Assembly (NCBI GenBank): GCA_023145935.1
Contig: JAGLDB010000054.1
Span: 1-11,097 of the forward strand
Reading direction: 5' to 3'
Length of the DNA: 11,097 nucleotides
Source of the DNA: Candidatus Sabulitectum sp.
GTDB lineage: Bacteria; Fermentibacterota; Fermentibacteria; Fermentibacterales; Fermentibacteraceae
Each line of letters starts with the position of its first letter. Positions within the stretch are counted from its first letter, which is position 1. This document shows positions 1 to 7,575 of this stretch, piece by piece. The notes under the pieces are model-generated. The model was not told the DNA's origin. It was given only the letters and a program-made list of their open reading frames with translations, and searched no databases. The translations under genes were made by a program, and so were the position numbers.

Positions 1-2387
1 CCCTCGGGGTAGAGCAGGTTGAAATGATCAGATACACCGTGGTGGATCCGAGTGGGTATTTTCTTACCCAACACATCATGGTTTGCCAGTTCGGGGGATA
101 CTGCTTCTTCTTTTAAAAAACCTGCGGCTGCAGACAGAGCATTGTTCAGGATGCTTGCCGGTGAGTTGGCCTTAATCTTTTCCGGTATGAAAATGTCAAG
201 TTTAACCCTTGGTCTGGTAACTGCCACATACAGGAGTCTGCGGTACTCCGCACGACTTCTTGCTTTTTCCCTTGCCTTAAGATCGTGGTAATTAGCAGTG
301 AGTCCGCCTGCCATCCTGATACCTGCGGTGAGCTCCCTGGGATTGGCCAGAACCGGAGACGCTGTGCTTCTGAAAGAATTGCCTGGATTCGCAAGTATTA
401 CATGCTGCCAGGCAAGACCTTTGGCCCGGTGAATGGTGGAAAGAGTCACCACTCCGCTACGGGTTTCCGGAGGTGCTGAAGGTTCCTCGGAACTCATGGG
501 AGCCTCTCCTGTGAGTGTTTCCAGCAGAAGAGCATAGTCAGCGGTGTTGTGGGCCGTTTCAAGGATGAACTTGAGGTTGCCCAGCCTTCTTGAAACCTGG
601 TACCCGCTTTCCCGCACGGTAGTGAGCAGACAGGTATTGTGGAACAGGGTTTCCATAAAGGGCCCCGGGGGCAGTGTGAGGCTCACGCTGCGGAGTTTTG
701 CAAGCAATTCTTCTGCAGCAATAACAGTATCCGGAGGCGATCCCTTTCTCCACAGAGTAATGTCCCTATCACTTATACCGAAGAAAATGGATCTGAAAGT
801 TCTGGCAAGAGCCATCTTGTCTGAAGGGCAGAGGACAGCACGAAGAAGGTTTGCAGTATCTTGAACTTCACTTCTTTTATGAAAATCCCGACTTGCCTCC
901 ACTTTGTACGGGATGCCTTTTCTGTCCAGTGCCTGAACAAGAGAATCCAGATGAGTTTTGGTTCTGAACAGGACAGCAGTAGATGCAGGATCTTCAATCA
1001 GCTCTGTGATTCTTTCAGCCTGAATATCTGCCATTTCACCTGCGGATACATCAGGAAGTCGGAAAACTGTAACTCCATCACCTGCAGTAGCATCGGGTCT
1101 GGCTTCTATGGAGCTGTAACTGCACGAGAATGGTTCTTCTTCAGGCGGTACCCCGGCGAACAGGGCACTGCCCAGGGCGTTGACAAAGTTAATAATTGAT
1201 ATCTCACTGCGAAAGTTTACAACTATGGTTTCGGAAAGAGCATGGCCATCTTCCAGCTGTAACAATGTATCTTTGTAGGTTTCAATGTCAGCGGAGCGCC
1301 AGCCGAAAATGGATTGTTTTGGATCTCCCACCACTGTGAGTTTTTTCTGCAGGCCTGACTGCCCCAGAAGAGTGCTGAATAGTTTGACCTGAACAAGGCT
1401 GGTGTCCTGAAATTCGTCGATGAAAATGTGGAGGAATCGTTCATTAAGCTCGTGCCTGAGCTCAGATGAACTGGAAACAGCCAGCATCGCCTTGTATAGA
1501 AGGTCGTTGAAGGAGAGTCTTGTGGGGTCACTGTCCCAGGCTGCCCGCAGCTTGTTCACAAAGGGAATCACCAGTTTATCCAGTGATGGAAGAAGAGGGA
1601 TCATCACCGAGTAGGATAAGAGTAGTTTAAGCCCTTTATCATTGTATTCCTTCAGGATATTCTTAACTTCTTTGAAAGATTCCTTACCACCCCAGTTCTT
1701 TTCTGATCCGCCACTGCGCTTCACCTTTTGTGGAACTTTACTTCCAAGAGAATCTCTGGCATCAATAATGTTTTTCAGCAGCTTGTCTCCGGGATCTGAG
1801 CACAATGGTATCAGTGAATCCAGTTTCTTCCCCCAGAGGGAACGGACCATCTTTTCCTCTGCTTCAGTGTCGCCCAGAGGAGAAGAACTGGAGAACCATC
1901 GAAATTCTTCGATTCCCGCTGCTATTTCCAGCAGCTCGGAGCTTCCCGGGTTTTTTAAAGATTCTGCTGAGGCCCTTAGGACAGAAGGTTCAGTATCTGC
2001 AAGAAAAAGATCCCAGAGGATTGCAATTTCTGATTTGCTGAAATGTCCTGTCTCCATTGCAAATTCAGGAGCGCTATTGCAGAGATGAAAGTATTCGCGA
2101 AGAATCCGCGAAGCAAATCCGTCAATTGTTGTGATCCAGGCCTGATCCATGGTGCGTCTCTGTTCCGGAGCGAGTATCTCTCGAATACGGGTTCGGAGTT
2201 CGCTTGCAGCGGTTCTGGTGAAGGTTACAATGGCAAGTTTTTCCAGAGGAATGCCACTATCCACCAGCTCTTTTACCCTGTGGGTAATAAGGGTGGTCTT
2301 GCCGGTACCGGCACTTGCCTCAACGATCACACTTCTGTTCTTTTCTGTTCTGATCGTATTTCTTATGGCTTTGTCGGATATCACCAT
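1..2387 (-). CDS. addA: AddA/RecB-type superfamily 1 DNA helicase, partial (C-terminus beyond left edge)
   Basis: ATP-driven 3'-5' DNA translocase/helicase subunit of an AddAB-like enzyme that resects double-strand breaks for RecA-dependent repair. The 795 residues present translate without a stop from ATG 2387 to the window edge. UvrD/RecB-family motifs appear in order: Walker A ASAGTGKTT (24-32), Ia TFTRTAASEL (55-64), II FIDEFQDTS (321-329), III GDPKQSIFGWR (353-363), IV VVNFRS (388-393), V TIHRAKG (650-656), VI YRRLLYVAVTR (714-724). GDPKQ and EASAGTGKT are typical of RecB/AddA rather than UvrD or Rep. The start has a GGGAGA ribosome site five bases or so upstream and overlaps the end of addB by 7 bases (ATGGTGA), implying translational coupling. 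Family members run to about 1,100-1,200 residues with a C-terminal RecB-type nuclease domain; that part, if present, lies outside. The usual Q-motif glutamine is not evident (see findings). Helicase identity is certain; AddA rather than RecB is inferred from the AddB-like partner. Confidence 0.93.
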   Translation of the reverse strand, partial: MVISDKAIRNTIRTEKNRSVIVEASAGTGKTTLITHRVKELVDSGIPLEKLAIVTFTRTAASELRTRIREILAPEQRRTMDQAWITTIDGFASRILREYFHLCNSAPEFAMETGHFSKSEIAILWDLFLADTEPSVLRASAESLKNPGSSELLEIAAGIEEFRWFSSSSPLGDTEAEEKMVRSLWGKKLDSLIPLCSDPGDKLLKNIIDARDSLGSKVPQKVKRSGGSEKNWGGKESFKEVKNILKEYNDKGLKLLLSYSVMIPLLPSLDKLVIPFVNKLRAAWDSDPTRLSFNDLLYKAMLAVSSSSELRHELNERFLHIFIDEFQDTSLVQVKLFSTLLGQSGLQKKLTVVGDPKQSIFGWRSADIETYKDTLLQLEDGHALSETIVVNFRSEISIINFVNALGSALFAGVPPEEEPFSCSYSSIEARPDATAGDGVTVFRLPDVSAGEMADIQAERITELIEDPASTAVLFRTKTHLDSLVQALDRKGIPYKVEASRDFHKRSEVQDTANLLRAVLCPSDKMALARTFRSIFFGISDRDITLWRKGSPPDTVIAAEELLAKLRSVSLTLPPGPFMETLFHNTCLLTTVRESGYQVSRRLGNLKFILETAHNTADYALLLETLTGEAPMSSEEPSAPPETRSGVVTLSTIHRAKGLAWQHVILANPGNSFRSTASPVLANPRELTAGIRMAGGLTANYHDLKAREKARSRAEYRRLLYVAVTRPRVKLDIFIPEKIKANSPASILNNALSAAAGFLKEEAVSPELANHDVLGKKIPTRIHHGVSDHFNLLYPE

Positions 2388-4993
2388 TGATCTCTCCCGG
2401 GATCTTTTTTTGTGTTTTCCGGAAATCTGCCATGGACCATGAAGTCCAATATCTCCAGGACCCTGTTCTCAAATTCCCCGTTGATTCCTTCAAGCTCTTC
2501 ACCAGTGAGAGATTTGAAGGTTATTTTTCCATTGCCTTCCATGTAGATATAGGTTGCTTCCGCAAGCGGGGTAAGATCATTCTGAATTGCCAGATTTCTG
2601 TAGAATGGAAGCTGATATAGGTTTTTTCGCAGAAGATTGCCAGCAGTTATTGCCTTGGGCCTTCCGGTTTTAAGATCTGCAAGTATGTATTCCCCCTTCT
2701 GGTTCTTGAATATCAGGTCAACTCTGCCAACCGCAGGTTCACCGGCAATTTCCCCGGTAAGATGTATCTCACTTGCAACAAAATCCCAATCTTTGTCAGC
2801 AAGCATGGAAGTAAGTGAGTTAATTCCCGCTACAAGATGTTCTATCCAGATATCTGCCAGAGTTTCTGAGCCCAGGTGCGAGACAAGGTTCTTCTCTCTG
2901 CATATTCTTCTTACTGTTGTATCAGCGGAACTGCCATCTTTAAGAACCACTTCCACGCAGCTGTGAACCAGTTTGCCCCTTTCCAGAGGACTTGGCTCGG
3001 ATCGTACCGGGAAGTTTTCTGATTTTTCCAGTCTCCACACTTTGTTCAGCAGAAAAGCGAATGGATCCCTTGCATAGCTTTCAAGGATTGTGGCACTGAG
3101 CATCTGCCGGTTGTAAAATCCGTCGCCGATCATTCCGCAGTGGATGCTGTCCGGTGAGGGGTCTTCGTTGTTGAAACCAAGTCTTTCAGCCTGGCATTCA
3201 GAGGAAGAAGAAAGAAATGGAGGGGCTGCGGGGATCACTAGAATATCAGCAGGAGAGGCGGGCTGTTGAGTAACATCCACAGTGGAATCCCTGTTATGCA
3301 GTGGGGCAAGAAAAGGAGACAACGCCATAGGCTTTCCGGAAGAATCGGTATGGCGGCAGATGATGGAAATGCTCTTTTCCGCAACCTCAAAAAGCTGTCT
3401 GAGCAAAAATCCTTCTTCCGCCCATCTGGTGTCTGCCGAAGGAAGCTGAAGCTGCTTCTTGATCTCAACTGGCAGTCTCGGGTCATTAACGATCGGTCGG
3501 GGGAAAGAACCCTCTTCCAGTCCGGTAAGAATGACCGCCTTTCTCTGAATGCCCCTGGCCTTCTCAGGAGAGAGGATAGAAACGCCGTCTCTTGCGGCAT
3601 CCTTCAATGTGATAGAAGCATCAAGAGCAACCGCAGTCATTTCCCTGAAGACATCAAAGGCCACATCATCCGTAAGAGCAAATGCTCTCTTGTGAAGAAC
3701 TGAATCAGTGAAAATAGCTGGTAAATTGTTATCTGTGAGAAGTTTCAGAAGCTGGATTATGCGGGTCAGATAATTCTGCGGGGAATCTTCCAATGGGAGT
3801 TCCTGAAAATAATCGGCAAGTGCTTCTGCAAAGGGAAACCCTGTTTCCCGTAATGATTCGAGGCCGAACCTGGCACCCGCAGCGGCAGCTCTTACAGAGT
3901 AGGAAGCAGCATCCGGCGTGTGTTCCATTCTAATGGCACCTGTGAGCAGCATTCTTTCTATATCTCTGTGATGAAACCGGTTGTCTTTCAATTGAAGCAG
4001 TTCCATTAGCAGATTACCTGACGGTAGCTCCGAGGCTTTCAAGGCAAGGGGCATTGTGGATGGGATATCTGCCAGGTGCATCTGCTCCGTTATCTGCTTT
4101 GCATCATCTCCAGTGGCGATCACGGCAATCTCATAATCTTTACAGGAATACTTTTCCTTAAGGACTCTGATCTTGTTAATTACCGTCTGCGAGAACCCCA
4201 TACCTGATCCGCAGAGCAGCAACTGAATTCCACGGGCATTGCCGGGAGTTTTCCCTGTGAGCAGATTCTCGGCAAATTGCGCAAGGCTGGAAAGCGGTTT
4301 ATTCTCATCAATTCTGTGGGTTTCCTCAACGCCAAGCCCGGTGAGAAACTTCATTGTTCGTGCGGAAGTCTCCCGCCAGTGGTGAGAAGGGTGTACCGGG
4401 GAAAACCAGAGAATATCAGTGGTTGCAGAGAGCTGCTTGACATATTTCCTCTGCGCCGGGTTCAGGTCATAGAAACCGTAAAACATACATACAGGGAAGA
4501 GATCTGTCTGTTTTGGTCCCTCTGCGTATACTTTTTCAGGAGACGCAGGGTAGAGGTTGTTCCTCATTCCGGAGTAAACAGTGTATCTGCCTGATGTTTT
4601 CAAAACCTCTTCGTGGAGTCCCCTGGTGGAATGAGCTATCACATCCAGGTTTTCGGCGGAGACACCCATTTCAATCAGACGCTCGAAGAATGCAGCTGCA
4701 GCACGGGAACTTTCCGGTCTGTAACCGGACAGGCAGGCCATGGCTGTTAATTGAGATTCAGGTACAGAGGCTCCGGTAACAGATGAAGCAAGCATTTTCG
4801 AGAGTGCAGGGAAACCAGGGAGAAACCTTGCACCGGCAACACCATCAGAACCCATCCTCATCAGTTGTTCTGACAGGGATTGCCCAGCGGTTACAACGGC
4901 AACTTCACCTTTATTTTTTACCTTATTGAACTCGGCGAGCCATCTGGTCTCCAGAGCTCGCCAGTGACCCTGAAAGATGGCCCTGACAGCCAC
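2381..4993 (-). CDS. addB: AddB-like helicase/nuclease subunit with C-terminal PD-(D/E)XK (RecB-family) nuclease
   Basis: Second subunit of the AddAB-like break-resection enzyme, 870 residues (Bacillus AddB is about 1,160). The N-terminus (IFQGHWRALE at 6-15, then VAVVTAGQSL at 31-40) matches the AddB start but lacks a GxGKT Walker A, so this helicase-like domain is probably non-motor. The GLEEGSFP block at 491-498 is an AddB/RecB signature. The C-terminal nuclease has LESYARDPF (637-645), GKLVHS with H677, GRVDLI with D759, ADLKTG with D773 and K775, and QLPFY (794-798). The catalytic set is therefore intact, which argues against RecC. The chain stops 12 residues after GRFP (855-858), where AddB proteins normally carry their last three cluster cysteines; the first cysteine position reads Asp643. 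The start is GTG, directly after the upstream TAG; no in-frame ATG occurs until residue 45, and the N-terminal family match needs the GTG. The ribosome site is weak (CGGAT about 10 bases upstream), so coupling is likely. Confidence 0.92.
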   Translation of the reverse strand: MAVRAIFQGHWRALETRWLAEFNKVKNKGEVAVVTAGQSLSEQLMRMGSDGVAGARFLPGFPALSKMLASSVTGASVPESQLTAMACLSGYRPESSRAAAAFFERLIEMGVSAENLDVIAHSTRGLHEEVLKTSGRYTVYSGMRNNLYPASPEKVYAEGPKQTDLFPVCMFYGFYDLNPAQRKYVKQLSATTDILWFSPVHPSHHWRETSARTMKFLTGLGVEETHRIDENKPLSSLAQFAENLLTGKTPGNARGIQLLLCGSGMGFSQTVINKIRVLKEKYSCKDYEIAVIATGDDAKQITEQMHLADIPSTMPLALKASELPSGNLLMELLQLKDNRFHHRDIERMLLTGAIRMEHTPDAASYSVRAAAAGARFGLESLRETGFPFAEALADYFQELPLEDSPQNYLTRIIQLLKLLTDNNLPAIFTDSVLHKRAFALTDDVAFDVFREMTAVALDASITLKDAARDGVSILSPEKARGIQRKAVILTGLEEGSFPRPIVNDPRLPVEIKKQLQLPSADTRWAEEGFLLRQLFEVAEKSISIICRHTDSSGKPMALSPFLAPLHNRDSTVDVTQQPASPADILVIPAAPPFLSSSSECQAERLGFNNEDPSPDSIHCGMIGDGFYNRQMLSATILESYARDPFAFLLNKVWRLEKSENFPVRSEPSPLERGKLVHSCVEVVLKDGSSADTTVRRICREKNLVSHLGSETLADIWIEHLVAGINSLTSMLADKDWDFVASEIHLTGEIAGEPAVGRVDLIFKNQKGEYILADLKTGRPKAITAGNLLRKNLYQLPFYRNLAIQNDLTPLAEATYIYMEGNGKITFKSLTGEELEGINGEFENRVLEILDFMVHGRFPENTKKDPGRDQW

Positions 4994-5767
4994 CTATTTT
5001 TTATCCGTATCTTCCAGCATTCTCCACAGACGCTTTCTGTCTCTTGGCATTCTGTAAGTAGAGCCTCCTACTATAAGGCGTACTTTTTCAAGGGAAATTC
5101 TTTCAAAAAGAGAATTGTTAGGTCTTTCGCCATAAGTTTTTTCAGTGCAGGCTTTCTCAGAGCCCACCACCACAAAGGGAGTGATGCCGGCTTCAAGTGC
5201 TTTTGCTATGATTACGGAAGAGCCTGTCTTGTTCACAAAGAATGATTGAGTTACGCTGTCGGCGCCCAGGACGGGTACAGCACCCTCTTTTATAACAGCA
5301 GCAACTCTGGAATCGGCGATCAGCTTAACAGTGAACCCATTGGTTTTGAACGTTTTTGCACTGTCCTTGCCCTCATTGCCTGGCCTGGAATGTGTTTGAT
5401 AAACAAGTTCAATACGGTTTTTCCTGTGTTCCAGTGCCCGAAGAACGCTTCCACTGTTGGAGTGGCACAGAATGATGTTCTTCGAGTTGGCAAGACCTTT
5501 ATACAGTTGAATTCCGGCAGCAGAAGAATCTGCTCTTACCTGCTTCTGCAATTCCTTTGCTATTTCCTTCTGTTTGAACAGAGGGACATTACGCAGACGC
5601 TTGGCAAGATAATCCAGGGAGATCATATCTCCGGCATTTGCCATGATCTGATCCGCAAGGTCTTCGCCTTTGAGATATCCCAGAACAATATGGTTCAGTA
5701 CTTTTATGTATATTCCAGATGCACCGGATGTTGGGTCGTTAGTAAGTTCTTCAACAAGATTGCTCAT
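4994..5767 (-). CDS. eIF2B/IF-2B-family (MtnA/ribose-1,5-bisphosphate isomerase-like) protein of unknown function
   Basis: A 257-residue protein of the eIF2B alpha/beta/delta superfamily (IF-2B domain). A helical N-terminal region (about 1-90) precedes a Rossmann-like domain with the family signatures: ILCHSNSGSVLRAL (99-112), THSRPGNEG (125-133), LIADSRVAAV (149-158), GADSV (168-172) and FFVNKTGS (176-183). In the isomerases MtnA and archaeal R15P isomerase, a cysteine and an aspartate act in catalysis. The aspartate is kept (D170), but the position aligned with the R15P isomerase cysteine (THCHS) appears to be Ser103, as in eIF2B regulatory subunits (THSYS); Cys101 lies two residues earlier. 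An isomerase role is therefore doubtful, and a nucleotide or sugar-phosphate sensor is possible. It is the first gene of the minus-strand operon, ending with TAG immediately before the addB GTG. The ATG has a good ribosome site (AAAGGAG, 10-base spacing). Family assignment is firm; function is not known. Confidence 0.88.
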   Translation of the reverse strand: MSNLVEELTNDPTSGASGIYIKVLNHIVLGYLKGEDLADQIMANAGDMISLDYLAKRLRNVPLFKQKEIAKELQKQVRADSSAAGIQLYKGLANSKNIILCHSNSGSVLRALEHRKNRIELVYQTHSRPGNEGKDSAKTFKTNGFTVKLIADSRVAAVIKEGAVPVLGADSVTQSFFVNKTGSSVIIAKALEAGITPFVVVGSEKACTEKTYGERPNNSLFERISLEKVRLIVGGSTYRMPRDRKRLWRMLEDTDKK

Positions 5768-5777
5768 AGAAACGAGA

Positions 5778-5784
5778 CTCCTTT
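5778..5784 (-). promoter_or_regulatory. Ribosome binding site of the eIF2B-like gene
   Basis: The minus strand reads AAAGGAG ten bases before the ATG at 5767. It supports that start. By contrast, the divergent gene starting at 5793 has no comparable site. Confidence 0.6.
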
Positions 5785-5792
5785 CTCCAATT

Positions 5793-6527
5793 ATGGCTCC
5801 TAATACGACAAGAAATGCCGGTCGTCAACTGCTCATTACGAGAAACAGGTTGAAGACCGAAAAAATTGATTCTAAAAGAAGGTCTCTGAGGCGTATAGAG
5901 GCAGGTCTTCTTCTTGAACTCGGGCAGAAGGAAGCTTCGTTGTCTGTGGCGACCTCACTCGTAGAGGAAAATCCAGACGACAATAGAGAGCGGGCATTCC
6001 TTGCAGACATACTTGCCAGGTGCTCTTCCTGGAAGGCAGCAGAAGAGGAATTTGCTGTTGCCCACAGTATTTGCCTCACTGCGGGTAAGTCAGAAAAAGC
6101 CTTTTCTCTCGCTGCAGGCCCTCTTTTTCTGCTTGCTGAGGCCCGGGGTGATTTCCGCAGGTGTCTTGAGATCGCTCCTGTGGATGTGCTTCGTAACAGA
6201 GCTCTCCGTCTTGCCCATGCCGAGCCTGAAACCGGTTCAACCCCATCCGCGTCACCGTGGAGGGAGATCGCTATTCTTGAGAAGGTGCATCTTGGAGGAA
6301 ATCCTTACGTTTTACCGGGTTTGCTGGCAGATTGGAAATGTGGTGAATCCGAGTGGCGATGGCGAATTCTTTTTGAGGGTGCGGAGCTGGCTGTAAGTGC
6401 TGCCATGAGTACGAAACCATGGCGAAAGTACATGAAGCAGACTGTCGCAAAGGTGCTTGACCCGCGCTATTTCATTGAAAGAAGAGATCTGAAAAGACTT
6501 CTCGGTGGTGGTTTTGGCAGCAGATAA
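5793..6527 (+). CDS. Hypothetical protein with TPR-like helical repeats
   Basis: A 244-residue, Arg-rich, apparently soluble protein with no signal peptide or membrane segment. Residues about 34-60 (LRRIEAGLLLELGQKEASL and following, ending in NPDD) and about 66-97 (ERAFLADILARCSSWKAAEE and following) have the paired-helix pattern and small/bulky spacing of tetratricopeptide repeats, suggesting a protein-interaction scaffold. The C-terminal part (from about 155) is basic and aromatic, with WREIAILEK and WRWRILFEG, and matches no family I recognise. The ATG at 5793 is the first start that does not run deep into the divergent gene, but no Shine-Dalgarno sequence precedes it. A leaderless message or a different start is therefore possible; the next plausible in-frame start is TTG near 5850. 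It heads the plus-strand cluster, 42 bases before gmd. Reality of the gene is likely from its open length and helical character; function is unknown. Confidence 0.7.
   Translation: MAPNTTRNAGRQLLITRNRLKTEKIDSKRRSLRRIEAGLLLELGQKEASLSVATSLVEENPDDNRERAFLADILARCSSWKAAEEEFAVAHSICLTAGKSEKAFSLAAGPLFLLAEARGDFRRCLEIAPVDVLRNRALRLAHAEPETGSTPSASPWREIAILEKVHLGGNPYVLPGLLADWKCGESEWRWRILFEGAELAVSAAMSTKPWRKYMKQTVAKVLDPRYFIERRDLKRLLGGGFGSR
5800..5828 (-). promoter_or_regulatory. Candidate sigma-70-type promoter for the eIF2B-like/addBA operon
   Basis: On the minus strand, TTGACG (5828-5823, 5 of 6 to consensus) is followed after 17 bases by TATTAG (5805-5800, 4 of 6). Transcription would begin near 5793, about 25 bases before the ATG at 5767 and just ahead of its ribosome site. 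The element lies inside the first codons of the divergent plus-strand gene, as it must given the 25-base gap. It was found by eye only; such matches arise by chance fairly often. Confidence 0.4.
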
Positions 6528-6542
6528 ATATGGTGTTATCTT
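6514..6542 (+). promoter_or_regulatory. Candidate promoter ahead of gmd
   Basis: TTGGCA (6514-6519, 5 of 6 to the -35 consensus) lies 17 bases before TATCTT (6537-6542, 4 of 6 to the -10). Transcription would start near 6549, about 20-30 bases before the gmd start. It overlaps the last codons of the TPR-like gene, so gmd to sat could be transcribed independently of that gene. Found by eye; modest support. Confidence 0.35.
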
Positions 6543-6564
6543 ACCGCAGAGACTCTCCTTGAAG

Positions 6565-6570
6565 AAAGGA
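6565..6570 (+). promoter_or_regulatory. Ribosome binding site bearing on the gmd start
   Basis: AAAGGA ends on the A of the ATG at 6570, which is too close to serve that codon. It is 8 bases before TTG 6579, a normal distance. It favours the TTG start, which also gives the family's usual N-terminus. Confidence 0.5.
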
Positions 6571-7559
6571 TGAATTGTTTGAAGAAAGCTTTGATAACTG
6601 GAATAACTGGTCAGGACGGTTCATATCTTACAGAGCTGCTTCTTGAAAAAGGGTATACGGTTCATGGAATAGTGCGCCGTTCAAGCAGTTTCAATCGTGG
6701 TCGTATTGAGCACCTGATCCAGAACAGGAAAATATACGGAGAGAGATTGTTCCTTCATTACGGAGATCTGACAGATTCAAGTGCTCTGAACAGAATAATA
6801 GAGAAAACCACCCCAGATGAGGTATACAACCTTGCAGCCCAGAGTCATGTTGGTATTTCTTTCAATGTTCCGGAATATACCTGTGATGTTGATGCTATTG
6901 GCGTTGTCAGAATTCTGGACGCGCTCCGTGAAACCGGCATGGCAGGAAGCTCCCGGTTTTATCAGGCATCCACAAGCGAGCTTTTTGGTTCAAGCCCGCC
7001 ACCCCAGGGGCTGGATACCCCCTTTAAGCCCAGAAGCCCTTACGCTGCTGCGAAACTCTGTGCTCACTGGATGGTTGTGAACTACCGGGAAGGCTATGGC
7101 ATGCACGCTTCCAGCGGAATCCTTTTCAACCATGAATCACCAAGGCGAGGTGAAAACTTTGTATCAAAAAAAATAGTGCGGGAAGCTGCCCGGATCAAGA
7201 AGGGCTTAAGCACAAAACTCAGCCTTGGGAACCTGGATGCAAAGCGGGACTGGGGCCACGCCCGTGATTATGTAAGGGCAATGTACCTTATGCTTCAGCA
7301 GCCCGAGCCGGATGACTATGTGATTGCCACAGGAGAGATGCATTCTGTTAGAGATTTTCTTGATGAGGCATTTGGCTGTCTCCAGCTTGACTGGCACAAA
7401 TATGTAGTAACTGATCCCCGTTACATGCGACCCACGGAAGTTGATGCTCTCTGCGGTGACTTCACGAAGGCCAGAAATGTTCTGGGGTGGAAACCCGAAA
7501 TTAACTTCGTTTCTCTTGTAAGGGAAATGGTTGATGCTGAAATGGCTCAGTTGAGCTGA
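6570..7559 (+). CDS. gmd: GDP-mannose 4,6-dehydratase
   Basis: Converts GDP-D-mannose to GDP-4-dehydro-6-deoxy-D-mannose in the cytoplasm, the first step towards GDP-fucose, GDP-rhamnose or GDP-perosamine for surface polysaccharides. The short-chain dehydrogenase fold is clear. The cofactor-binding glycine motif is [11 protein letters not shown] (10-20). Then come [14 protein letters not shown] (36-49), GDLTDSS (65-71), NLAAQSHV (87-94), the catalytic ASTSELFG (T135, E137) and YAAAK (Y158, K162), and FNHESPRRG (186-194). Length is 329 residues, within the short bacterial form. The ATG at 6570 shares its A with the only ribosome site (AAAGGA, 6565-6570), leaving no spacing. TTG at 6579 sits 8 bases after it and would give [11 protein letters not shown], the usual Gmd start, so the true product may be three residues shorter. 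No GDP-fucose synthase or epimerase partner is in the window, so the final sugar cannot be told. Identity is near certain. Confidence 0.96.
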   Translation: MNCLKKALITGITGQDGSYLTELLLEKGYTVHGIVRRSSSFNRGRIEHLIQNRKIYGERLFLHYGDLTDSSALNRIIEKTTPDEVYNLAAQSHVGISFNVPEYTCDVDAIGVVRILDALRETGMAGSSRFYQASTSELFGSSPPPQGLDTPFKPRSPYAAAKLCAHWMVVNYREGYGMHASSGILFNHESPRRGENFVSKKIVREAARIKKGLSTKLSLGNLDAKRDWGHARDYVRAMYLMLQQPEPDDYVIATGEMHSVRDFLDEAFGCLQLDWHKYVVTDPRYMRPTEVDALCGDFTKARNVLGWKPEINFVSLVREMVDAEMAQLS

Positions 7560-7563
7560 TATT

Positions 7564-7568
7564 GGAGG
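7564..7568 (+). promoter_or_regulatory. Ribosome binding site of the DUF1015 gene
   Basis: GGAGG lies seven bases before the ATG at 7576, a near-ideal site that fixes this start. Confidence 0.7.
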
Positions 7569-7575
7569 AAAATAA

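Noticed and set aside
1642..2088. 148-codon plus-strand open frame opposite the helicase gene
   Set aside because: The opposite strand carries a continuous helicase frame with ordered motifs; this one is low-complexity and unsupported.
5246..5803. 185-codon plus-strand open frame antisense to the eIF2B-like gene
   Set aside because: The minus-strand frame encodes clear eIF2B-family motifs; the antisense translation shows no family signature and is a shadow.
6522..6541. Inverted repeat AGATAA / TTATCT with an 8-base loop across the stop codon of the TPR-like gene
   Set aside because: A six-base AT-rich stem without a following T-run is too weak for a terminator; it could be an operator, but a match this short is easily due to chance.
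7166..7173. Run of eight A in gmd that could act as a slippage site
   Set aside because: The reading frame continues normally through conserved Gmd motifs on both sides and no alternative product is apparent.
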